This document shows positions 7,073-14,038 of a stretch of DNA of 22,420 nt, piece after piece; the first letter of the stretch is position 1, and every line of letters starts with the position of its first letter. Source of the DNA: Dehalococcoidia bacterium. Its GTDB lineage: Bacteria; Chloroflexota; Dehalococcoidia; Dehalococcoidales; RBG-16-60-22. The DNA lies in assembly GCA_030613665.1 (NCBI GenBank), contig JAUWLN010000005.1, positions 1 through 22,420 on the forward strand, written 5' to 3'. The notes beneath the pieces are model-generated. The model made no database searches. It worked only from the letters and a program-made list of their open reading frames with translations, and was not told the DNA's origin. A program made the position numbers and the translations under genes.

Positions 7073-7978
7073 CTATTCGTCCCTCGTCTCCTTCAGAAAT
7101 TCCTCGGCCAGCAGCACCGCTTCATTCGCGGTGATGTCGAGCGGCGCCTCGTATTTAACCTCGGCGTATTCCTTCTCCAGCTCCTCGATATAGGCCTGGA
7201 ATTCCTGGTTATGGCTCGCCATGAAGTTGAGCTTTACTTCCAGGTCATTGGCCTCCTGGTCGAGGTCGGAGATGTCCAGATTTAGATGAAGCAGGTTGTT
7301 CAGCCGGAGAACAATCGCCTTTATTGCCTTTGGGTTGCGCGGGATGACGACGTTGAATTCGGGGTAGTAGGTGGACCGGGCGATGATGCTCACGAAGGGC
7401 AGTTTCCTCTTCTGTGACATATGGAGCATGGTGATGGTGAAGCTGCCCGGCCCCTCGTAGTTGCTCGACTGCATGGCGTACCTCGTCATCTCCTGCCGCA
7501 GCTCTCTGGAGCTGCAGGCGCAGAATACGCCGGCCTCCCGGGTGTGAGGCGTCTTGTCCAGAACGCCGCCCGGCACATATATTCTGCTGACATCGAAGTC
7601 CCTGGCGAGGTTCAATATGTTTTCCGTATATTCTTCCCAGTTTGTGTTGGGCTCCGTGCCCAGGTAGAGAATAAGGTCATGGTTTGAATTCGTGTTGCCC
7701 CAGTAAAAGAACTCGTTCTGCGGCAGGACGTGTTTTTTCAGCAGGCCGTTCTCAATTTTTATCTCTGGCCTGAGGGCTAGCTGTCCCGGCACCTGAAAGA
7801 CGTGGTAACGGGCCAGGGGCATTTCCGCAAACTTTTTGGCACGTAGTTTTTTTATAAGGTACTGGACAGTGCCGGTGGCCGCCTCCCCGCCATCCACCCA
7901 GCCATTAATCCCGCAGAGCAGGTATGGCTGTCTTAGCTCCGGTTTCTCCAGAAACAGTAAATTATCCTGTAGCGCCAT
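7073..7978 (-). CDS. PAC2-family protein (proteasome assembly chaperone 2-like)
   Basis: A 301-aa protein of the PAC2 / ATP-grasp-associated family. Characteristic stretches are LLCGINGWVDGGEAATGTVQYL (about 20-41), LYLGTEPNTNWEEYTENIL, YVPGGVLDKTPHTREAGV, and ARSTYYPEFNVVIPRNPKA followed by a long acidic helix that probably forms a coiled coil (about 235-275). The biochemical role of bacterial PAC2 proteins is not settled; archaeal and eukaryotic relatives help assemble proteasomes. Its ATG follows GGAGGTGG. It converges on the methyltransferase gene to its left with only 17 bases between the stops, and no strong terminator is visible there. It lies 39 bases downstream of the DUF6282 gene and probably shares its transcript. 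Confidence 0.85.
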   Translation of the reverse strand: MALQDNLLFLEKPELRQPYLLCGINGWVDGGEAATGTVQYLIKKLRAKKFAEMPLARYHVFQVPGQLALRPEIKIENGLLKKHVLPQNEFFYWGNTNSNHDLILYLGTEPNTNWEEYTENILNLARDFDVSRIYVPGGVLDKTPHTREAGVFCACSSRELRQEMTRYAMQSSNYEGPGSFTITMLHMSQKRKLPFVSIIARSTYYPEFNVVIPRNPKAIKAIVLRLNNLLHLNLDISDLDQEANDLEVKLNFMASHNQEFQAYIEELEKEYAEVKYEAPLDITANEAVLLAEEFLKETRDE

Positions 7979-8017
7979 CGCGCCCCACCTCCGCTCATCT
8001 TTTGGTATCTATTGATA

Positions 8018-9016
8018 TCAGTGCAGCAGACTGTGCGAGTTGGTCTGGCACATCATTTTCACGTGTTCATCGGGTACACCGCGGAACAAAAAGCCGAGAA
8101 TCAGCTTTCTCATCTGTTCCCAGGGGGGGCCGGTCTCAATATGGCCGGTGTCGGAGCCGAGAACGATTCTCTCCGGGCCGACCGCTTTGTAGAAAGCCAT
8201 CGCCTCGTCCCAGACGAAAGCCGGCGGCGCCATGTGCATGGCATAAATACCGATATAGGCGCCCATATCGGCCAGCTCCCTGGCCTGCTCCGGCGTCACC
8301 ATGGTCAGCGGGTAATTGACGTGGTTGACCTCAATGCGTTCCACGCCCATTTTAACCGCTTCTCTGACCACGGCGAAGCGCTCCGCCGTGCTCTGATGGC
8401 ACAGGCCGAGCACCATGTCCGTTTCCGCCATCAGTTTGAGAATTTCCTTCATCTCCGGCACAACATTTCCTTTATCATCGATGACGGAAATACCGCCGCC
8501 TTTGGGGTGGCGGGTCACGCTGCGGTGGTGGGCGGCGTCCATATTGGGCAGCCAGATGTATTTGCCTCCCACCCGGTAGCTGGCCACGACCGCGTCGGGG
8601 TTCAGCCCACCGACGGCGTAATTGAGCACTACACCGCCAAAGACTTCCGTTCTTTTCTTGTTGTGTGCCTCCGCCCATTCATCCACGACTATCTGGGTAA
8701 GCTGCACGGAGGGAGCCGTTGGCAGGGTGTGGTCCTTGCAGACAATGCCCGCCTGCCCCATCTCGCAGGCCTGGCGGGCGAACTCAATCTGGCTGAAAAG
8801 GCGCTGGGTGGTGGATGAGGGGCCGGTGTGCTGGTGGATATCGTAAGAGCCGCGCAGCAGGCCCCACATGCGCTCGTTGTCAAAGTTCGGCTGCGTCATG
8901 GCGGCGAGCGCATCTTCCGGGCCGTAAAGCGAACTCCGCCCGCCTGCGGTGATGATTTGCTCGATTCTTTTCAGGTATTCCGGGGTCAGAGACAGTTCAT
9001 GAGTTTCCCTGGCCAT
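8018..9016 (-). CDS. DUF6282-family amidohydrolase-like protein
   Basis: A 332-aa TIM-barrel metal-dependent hydrolase-like protein. The signature YDIHQHTGPS (58-67) supplies the early HxH metal pair (His61, His63), and KDH (94-96) matches the DUF6282 pattern (VxKDH). Later candidates for metal or substrate contacts are LGLCHQST (203-210), EVNHVNYP (229-236) and LGSDTG (286-291). The family resembles amidohydrolases and phosphotriesterase-type enzymes; no reaction is established, so none is assigned. The ATG has a strong GAGGAGG (9033-9027) 10 bases upstream and a nearby promoter. It is read divergently from the alcohol dehydrogenase across a 248-base spacer, which allows joint regulation. 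Confidence 0.8.
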   Translation of the reverse strand: MARETHELSLTPEYLKRIEQIITAGGRSSLYGPEDALAAMTQPNFDNERMWGLLRGSYDIHQHTGPSSTTQRLFSQIEFARQACEMGQAGIVCKDHTLPTAPSVQLTQIVVDEWAEAHNKKRTEVFGGVVLNYAVGGLNPDAVVASYRVGGKYIWLPNMDAAHHRSVTRHPKGGGISVIDDKGNVVPEMKEILKLMAETDMVLGLCHQSTAERFAVVREAVKMGVERIEVNHVNYPLTMVTPEQARELADMGAYIGIYAMHMAPPAFVWDEAMAFYKAVGPERIVLGSDTGHIETGPPWEQMRKLILGFLFRGVPDEHVKMMCQTNSHSLLH

Positions 9017-9039
9017 CTTGTTTGCGCCTCCTCTAATAA

Positions 9040-9064
9040 ATTATAACACTGCCATCGCTGACAA
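9040..9064 (-). promoter_or_regulatory. Extended -10 promoter for the DUF6282-PAC2 unit
   Basis: On the minus strand TATAAT (9045-9040) is preceded by TGT, giving the extended -10 form TGnTATAAT. A -35-like TTGTCA lies at 9064-9059, but only 13 bases away; an extended -10 element can work without a well-placed -35. The implied leader is short and contains the Shine-Dalgarno site. Confidence 0.5.
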
Positions 9065-9163
9065 ATCACGAAAAGCCGGAGGGCCGCCATCGTTTGCAGG
9101 GTATGGCATTATCGTAGCGGTGAAGCCCGGGTTTGTCAAACGCCGGAGCCGCCCGTTCAAATG

Positions 9164-9191
9164 TTGATTGACGCAAAGAATTGAATATAAT
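9164..9191 (+). promoter_or_regulatory. Promoter for the alcohol dehydrogenase-aminotransferase unit
   Basis: A perfect TATAAT (9186-9191) is preceded by TTGATT (9164-9169) at a 16-base spacer, or alternatively by the better hexamer TTGACG (9168-9173) at only 12 bases. The start codon is about 73 bases downstream, with AGGAGG at 9254-9259. Confidence 0.45.
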
Positions 9192-9264
9192 AGACTTATG
9201 CCGTCAGCCGTCTTTTCCGCCGGAATAAGTATTATTTAGCATAAGGAGAATTCAGGAGGGTTAC

Positions 9265-10434
9265 ATGCTGCCAGTTAAAACGTTTCGAGTTCCGCAGGTC
9301 GTTATCACCGGGTCCGGGGCTTCAAAGCAGGTCGGGGAAGAGTGCAAGAAACTTGGTTTGAAGAAGGCTCTGATTGTAACCGACCAGAACCTGGTGAAAC
9401 TGGGTATCCCGGATGGCGTCAAGGAGTCGTTACAGCAGAACGGCGTCGAACACGCCACCTATGACGGCGTCAATACGGAACCGGTCGCCGAACATGTCCA
9501 GGAGGGGCTGGAGGCGTTTCGGGGAAACGGGTGCGACTTCCTTCTGGCGGTCGGCGGAGGCAGCCCGATGGACACCGCCAAAGCCATTTCCGCCATGGCC
9601 ACCAACCAGGGTTCAATAGAGGACTACATGGGGCAGGGCAAGATTCCGGAGAAAGGCAAGCCGGTCATCGCCGTGCCCACCACGGCCGGCACCGGCAGCG
9701 AGGTCACGCCGTTCTCCATCATTACCGATACCAGGCGGGACTTGAAGATGCTCATCGGCAGCCCCTTCCTTACCCCCGCGATTGCCGTTGTTGACCCGCA
9801 GCTCACCCTGTCCCTGCCGCAGGATATAACCGCCGCCACCGGGATAGATGCGCTGACCCATGCTATCGAAGCTTACGTTTCGGTTAAAGTCCAGCCGATG
9901 AGTGACGTTCTCGCTCTTGCCGCTATCGAGCTTATCGCCGGCAACCTGGAGCAGGCGTGGTCGGACGGGAAGAACCTGGAGGCGCGGGAAAAGACCATGA
10001 TGGGCTCGCTCATGGCGGGGATGGCGTTCAGCAATTCCTCGGTAGCGCTGGTGCACGGCATGGCACGGCCTATCGGCGCCTATTTCCACGTGCGTCACGG
10101 CGCTTCCAATGCTGCCCTCCTCGGTGCGGTGATGGAATTCAGCCTCGAGGGGAACCCGGCGCGGTACGCACGCATTGCCGGGGCAATGGGCGTTAAGGCC
10201 GGCGGCCTGTCCGAAATGGAAGCGGCGCAGCGCGGGGCCGAGGCGGTCAAAAAGCTCATAAAAGATGTCAGCATCCCGTCAATGCGGGAGCTTGGCGTTG
10301 GCAAGGAAAAACTCGAACAGCTGGCGCCGAAAATGAGCGAGGATGCCATTGCCAGCGGCAGCCCGGGCAATAACCCGCGCCAGGCAACCAAAGAGGAAAT
10401 AATAGAGCTGTATAAAGTGGCCTACGGGGAATAA
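9265..10434 (+). CDS. Iron-containing (group III) alcohol dehydrogenase
   Basis: NAD(P)-dependent oxidation of an alcohol, or reduction of an aldehyde; cytosolic. The 389 aa match the family length. The nucleotide-binding loop GGGSPMD is at 97-103, followed by TTAGTGSEVTPFSI (139-152). The metal ligands are Asp195 and His199 in GIDALTHAIEAYVS, His264 in LVHGMARPIGAYF, and His278 in HVRHG. All four are present, so the enzyme should be active, with Fe(II) or another divalent metal. The ATG follows AGGAGG by 5 bases. It is followed after 28 bases by a class III aminotransferase, and the pair suggests an amino compound converted to an aldehyde and then an alcohol, or the reverse. The substrate cannot be read from sequence. 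Confidence 0.93.
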   Translation: MLPVKTFRVPQVVITGSGASKQVGEECKKLGLKKALIVTDQNLVKLGIPDGVKESLQQNGVEHATYDGVNTEPVAEHVQEGLEAFRGNGCDFLLAVGGGSPMDTAKAISAMATNQGSIEDYMGQGKIPEKGKPVIAVPTTAGTGSEVTPFSIITDTRRDLKMLIGSPFLTPAIAVVDPQLTLSLPQDITAATGIDALTHAIEAYVSVKVQPMSDVLALAAIELIAGNLEQAWSDGKNLEAREKTMMGSLMAGMAFSNSSVALVHGMARPIGAYFHVRHGASNAALLGAVMEFSLEGNPARYARIAGAMGVKAGGLSEMEAAQRGAEAVKKLIKDVSIPSMRELGVGKEKLEQLAPKMSEDAIASGSPGNNPRQATKEEIIELYKVAYGE

Positions 10435-10462
10435 TTGCCCCGGGTACGGAGAGGGAGGGATT

Positions 10463-11830
10463 ATGGTAGACCGATTGGAAGCAGCCCAGAAGCGGGATAA
10501 GCACATGTTCGGCACGTTGCACGGGACCGTTCCGCCGGAAGTCATCTGTGAGCGCGGCGACGGCGTGTACCTGTATGACCAGAATAACCGGAAGTATATC
10601 GACTTCAGCGGCGGGCCTCACGTCGTCTCCCTGGGGCATGCCAACCAAAAGGTAAAGGAGGCGATGAAAGACCAGATCGATAAAGTGTCTTTCTTCTTTC
10701 GCGCCTTCTGGCTGAACGAGCCGTTGCTGGAGCTGGCGGAGCGGATTATAAAGGTCGCCCCACCCAACCTGAAGATGTGCCAGTTCTGCAACAGCGGTTC
10801 CGAGGCCAACGAGACGGCGATAAAGATTGCCCGCCAGTATCATGTGGAAAGGGGCAAGCCGGAGAAGTACATGATGCTCTCCCGCTGGCAGAGCTATCAC
10901 GGCATGACGCTGGGCGCGCTTTCCGTTTCCGGGCACATCATTAGACGGCAAAAATTCGAGCCTATGCTGCACCAGTGGCCGAAGATACCGGCCCCGCTGT
11001 GCTACCACTGCACCTACGGGCTCACCTATCCGGGCTGCGGTATCAAATGCGCCTGGGCGCTTGAGGAGACTATCAACCAGGTCGGCGCGCAGTATGTGGC
11101 CGCCTTCTTTGTGGAGGCGGTGGGCGGCGCCGGGACCGCCTGCATGGTGCCGGTTCCGGAGTACTACCCTATAATCCGCGAGATTTGCGATAAGTACGAA
11201 GTGCTGCTCGTCGATGATGAGGTCATCTGCGGCTTCGGCCGGACGGGCAAGTGGTTCGGCATTAATCACTGGGGCGTCAATCCCGACATCATAACCTCGG
11301 CCAAAGGGATGACGGGAGGTTATACGCCGATGGCCGTGGTAATTATCGATGAAAAGATAGGGAAGGTGTTTTCGGAGACGGGCGCCGGCTTCATGCATGG
11401 CTTTACCATGGAGGGCAACCCCGTCTCGGCAGTCACCTGCCTGGCGGTTCTCGATGTCCTGGAGGAAGAAGGACTGGTGGAACGCTGTGCCCGGCTCGGC
11501 GAGTACTTTTTCCAGAAGGGGAGGGAAAAGCTGGCCCATCACCCGGTGGTGGGGGATATACGGGGCAAAGGCTTGCTCATGGGTATTGAGCTGGTACAGG
11601 ATAAAGAAAAAAGAGAGCCCTTTGATATGAAGCGGCGGGCATCCAACCGCCTGCAGAATATCGCCATGAAGCACGGGGTCATGGGCTATCCTACCGTTGG
11701 CATCAAGAACGGCGTGAGCGGAGACGCCCTGCTGGTCTCGCCCCCCTTTATCATCACCGAACCGGTAATAGACGAAGCCTTTGACCTGCTTGACGCCGCC
11801 CTCACCGATTTTGAGAAGGAATTTCTCTAG
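10463..11830 (+). CDS. Class III (omega) PLP aminotransferase
   Basis: Fold-type I transaminase moving an amino group from a terminal amine or omega-amino acid to a 2-oxoacid; 455 aa. Landmarks are FSGGPHVVSLGHAN (48-61), the PLP phosphate-binding NSGSEANE (110-117), the Asp-dyad block DDEVICGFGRTG (251-262) and the Schiff-base lysine Lys281 in SAKGMTGGY. A four-cysteine insert at 180-196 (CYHC...CGIKC) resembles a CxxC-x8-CxxxC site known in one subgroup of these enzymes and could bind metal. An AGGGAGG ribosome-binding site precedes the ATG. It is cotranscribed with the alcohol dehydrogenase. A perfect inverted repeat surrounds the stop codon. A taurine- or beta-alanine-type activity is possible, but only as a guess from gene pairing. 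Confidence 0.92.
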   Translation: MVDRLEAAQKRDKHMFGTLHGTVPPEVICERGDGVYLYDQNNRKYIDFSGGPHVVSLGHANQKVKEAMKDQIDKVSFFFRAFWLNEPLLELAERIIKVAPPNLKMCQFCNSGSEANETAIKIARQYHVERGKPEKYMMLSRWQSYHGMTLGALSVSGHIIRRQKFEPMLHQWPKIPAPLCYHCTYGLTYPGCGIKCAWALEETINQVGAQYVAAFFVEAVGGAGTACMVPVPEYYPIIREICDKYEVLLVDDEVICGFGRTGKWFGINHWGVNPDIITSAKGMTGGYTPMAVVIIDEKIGKVFSETGAGFMHGFTMEGNPVSAVTCLAVLDVLEEEGLVERCARLGEYFFQKGREKLAHHPVVGDIRGKGLLMGIELVQDKEKREPFDMKRRASNRLQNIAMKHGVMGYPTVGIKNGVSGDALLVSPPFIITEPVIDEAFDLLDAALTDFEKEFL

Positions 11831-11844
11831 GCGGAGAAATTCCT
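11817..11844 (+). repeat. Inverted repeat spanning the aminotransferase stop codon
   Basis: AGGAATTTCTC (11817-11827) and GAGAAATTCCT (11834-11844) are perfect inverse complements around a 6-base loop that contains the TAG stop. No T-run follows on either strand, so it is not a standard intrinsic terminator. It may stabilise the 3' end of the message or act as a protein-binding site. Confidence 0.6.
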
Positions 11845-11930
11845 GACGCGGACACAAAACCAATCACGCATTGCTCTCTACAATGGCGTCACCGTTCTCC
11901 ATTTCCCATATCACAGAACTGGCCGGGAGT

Positions 11931-11960
11931 TTGTGCAAAATATGGTAAAGATACTATACT
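11931..11960 (+). promoter_or_regulatory. Possible promoter for the second methyl-transfer operon
   Basis: TTGTGC (11931-11936) and TATACT (11955-11960) are spaced by 18 bases, about 57 bases before the ATG of the following methyltransferase gene. The -10 is good and the -35 is weak. No coding region is supported between 11831 and 12017. Confidence 0.3.
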
Positions 11961-12017
11961 GGAAGACGAAACGGTTACCGCCTGACCGGCGATACTAAAT
12001 CCAAGGGAGTTGCATTG

Positions 12018-13217
12018 ATGAAAGATACAGGTGTTCCGATGCCAAATCGGGAGCGTTTTCGTGACCTTTGCCTCGGTAAAAGGCCGGGGGATGTCCCGAT
12101 TTTCGACTGGTTCAACAAATACTGGTCGGAGACACCGGAAGTCTGGGTCAAGCAGGGCGCACCAAAGGAAATCCTGACCGCAGACGGCAACCGTGACTAT
12201 TTCCAGCTCGACCGTATTCACAGCACCCAGGAGATTGTCTGTGGGGTGAACCGCGCCGACCTCAAAGCTGACCCCTCCCAGCAGGGCCCGGGGCATTACC
12301 TCATCACGCCGCCGGTAGTCCCCGTCTTTGAACGGAAGGTCATTCGAGAGGATGAGCGCCATCGGGTGGAAATCGCCTTCGGCGGGCAGACGGTTCAGGT
12401 CTCCAAAGAGCACCCACTCAGAATGCCCCAGTATGTTGACCATCCGGTTAAGGACAGGGCTTCCTGGAATGAGTACAAGAAACGGCTTGACCCGCACACC
12501 CCGGAGCGCTGGCCGAAGGACTGGGACGCCTATGTCAAACAGCATAACGGCGAAGATACGCCGGTGCTCCTGCTCTTTTCCGGCTTTTTCGGCATACTGC
12601 GGGAGTGGTCGGGCCTGGAGCGGTTGCTCTACTGGTTCTACGACGACCCCAAACTGGTCGAAGACATGATGGACCAGGTGCTCTATCTGGTCATGGAGGT
12701 GGCCAAGCGGGCTTTGAAGGACCTGCGGGTTGATTTTGTCCGCTTCTGGGAGGACATGGCCTACAAGGCTGGCCCTCTCATTTCCCCGGCCATGTTCCAG
12801 AAGTTCATGATACCGCGCTACAAGGTAATCACCGACTTTCTGCACAGCCAGGGAATCGACATTATCCACCTGGACAGCGATGGCAATATCGACGAGCTGA
12901 TACCCATCTGGCTGGAGGAGTGCGGGGTCAATTTCCCCTGGCCGATTGAGGTGGCGGCCGGCATGGACGGCATCGCCCTGAGAAAGAAGTACGGCAAGGA
13001 ACTCATTCTGGGCGGGCATATTGATAAACGGGCTTTTATCAAGGGGAAAGATGCTTTGAAGGAAGAGGTGATGCGCAAGGTGCCGTACCTCTGCGAGACG
13101 GGCGGCTTCTTCCCCGGTCTGGACCACGCCATTCCGCCGGACGTTCCCTTTGAGAACTTCAAGTACTTCATCAATCTGCTCCGGGACATTGCCGGGCGGG
13201 ACAGGCTGCCCGATTAA
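12018..13217 (+). CDS. URO-D-fold methyltransferase-like protein
   Basis: A 399-aa member of the uroporphyrinogen decarboxylase-like superfamily. The ATG at 12018 is chosen over the preceding TTG because GGGAG (12005-12009) is 8 bases upstream. Blocks seen are EDMAYKAGPLISPAMF (245-260), IIHLDSDGNIDELIP (282-296), LGGHIDKRAF (331-340) and GGFFPGLDHAIPPDVP (362-377). The position of the MtaA zinc motif HxC is HLDSDG here, so the classical zinc site is missing. The set of blocks is common in anaerobe proteins annotated only as URO-D family. It is first in an operon with an AcsE-like methyltransferase and a corrinoid activator, so it is likely to demethylate a substrate onto a corrinoid protein. 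The nearest carrier gene is in the first operon, about 7 kb away. The substrate is unknown. Confidence 0.85.
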   Translation: MKDTGVPMPNRERFRDLCLGKRPGDVPIFDWFNKYWSETPEVWVKQGAPKEILTADGNRDYFQLDRIHSTQEIVCGVNRADLKADPSQQGPGHYLITPPVVPVFERKVIREDERHRVEIAFGGQTVQVSKEHPLRMPQYVDHPVKDRASWNEYKKRLDPHTPERWPKDWDAYVKQHNGEDTPVLLLFSGFFGILREWSGLERLLYWFYDDPKLVEDMMDQVLYLVMEVAKRALKDLRVDFVRFWEDMAYKAGPLISPAMFQKFMIPRYKVITDFLHSQGIDIIHLDSDGNIDELIPIWLEECGVNFPWPIEVAAGMDGIALRKKYGKELILGGHIDKRAFIKGKDALKEEVMRKVPYLCETGGFFPGLDHAIPPDVPFENFKYFINLLRDIAGRDRLPD

Positions 13218-13243
13218 AACAAGTTGGTTGTGGAGGTAATATT

Positions 13244-14038
13244 ATGTTAATTGTTGCCGAGAGAATTAACTCGTCGCGCAAGTCAATCAGCGAGGCGGTA
13301 AAAGCCAAAGACGCCGATTTTATCCGCAAAGAGGCCAAATCTCAGACCGAGGCCGGTGCCCGGTACATCGATGTAAACGCCGGCAGCTTTGTCGGGCAGG
13401 AAGCGGAGTACCTGTGCTGGCTGGTAGGGGTCGTACAGGAGGCTACTGATTTACCGCTCTGCCTTGACAGCCCGGACCCGGCGGCCATCGCCGCCGCCCT
13501 GAAGCTGGTGAAACAGCCGTGCCTGGTAAATTCCATCACGATGGAGAAACAGCGTCTGGAAGGACTGCTGCCGCTTATCAAACAGTACGGAACGAGAATC
13601 GTCGTGCTATGCCAGAGCGATGCCGGCATGGCCGGCACCGTTGAGGAAAAGGTAGATGTTGCCCGCAAGATGGTCGATATTCTGACCAAGGAAGGAGTGG
13701 CGCCGGGAGACATTTTCATTGACCCGCTCATTTACCCCATCGCCACCGATACCCAATCGGCAGTCGCCGCCCTCGGTGCCATCAGGGAAATCACCGCGCA
13801 GATGCCGGAAGTGCACACCATCTGCGGGCTGACCAATGTCTCCTTCGGGCTGCCGGTGCGGAAACTGGTTAACCGCACTTTTCTGGTCGCGGCCATGTCC
13901 CAGGGGCTCGACTCGGCGATTATTGATCCCACCGACCGTGAGCTTATGGCCGGCCTGGTGGCGGCGGAAGCGATTCTGGACCGGGACAAGTTCTGCTCCG
14001 GGTACATCACCGCCTACCGTCAGGAGAAGCTGTCATAG
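13244..14038 (+). CDS. Methyltetrahydrofolate:corrinoid methyltransferase (AcsE/MeTr-like)
   Basis: Moves a methyl group between a corrinoid protein and tetrahydrofolate; pterin-binding TIM barrel, 264 aa, close to Moorella AcsE (262 aa). Residues known to bind or activate methyl-folate in AcsE are kept: Asp75 in CLDSPDP, Asn96 in LVNSIT, Asp160 in FIDPLI, and Asn198 in GLTNVSFGLP. The N-terminus MLIVAERIN and the block GARYIDVNAG (38-47) fit the family. GGAGGT lies 7 bases before the ATG. The stop abuts the ATG of the RACo-like gene with no spacing. It could serve the acetyl-CoA pathway proper, but its neighbours suggest it is the folate-side partner of the local methyl-transfer system. Confidence 0.93.
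   Translation: MLIVAERINSSRKSISEAVKAKDADFIRKEAKSQTEAGARYIDVNAGSFVGQEAEYLCWLVGVVQEATDLPLCLDSPDPAAIAAALKLVKQPCLVNSITMEKQRLEGLLPLIKQYGTRIVVLCQSDAGMAGTVEEKVDVARKMVDILTKEGVAPGDIFIDPLIYPIATDTQSAVAALGAIREITAQMPEVHTICGLTNVSFGLPVRKLVNRTFLVAAMSQGLDSAIIDPTDRELMAGLVAAEAILDRDKFCSGYITAYRQEKLS

Noticed and set aside
7056..7095. Small hairpin GGGAC-TATTC-GTCCC as a terminator between convergent genes
   Set aside because: The stem is only 5 bp, it overlaps the PAC2 coding end, and no T-run follows on either strand.
10268..11863. Long minus-strand ORF of 531 codons opposite the dehydrogenase end and the aminotransferase
   Set aside because: It lies antisense to two well-supported genes with intact family motifs. 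High G+C coding DNA readily leaves the antisense frame open. The translation shows no recognisable domain.
11889..13127. Minus-strand ORF of 412 codons opposite the third URO-D gene
   Set aside because: The plus strand has a clear URO-D-family protein with its own ribosome-binding site; the antisense product has no recognisable pattern.
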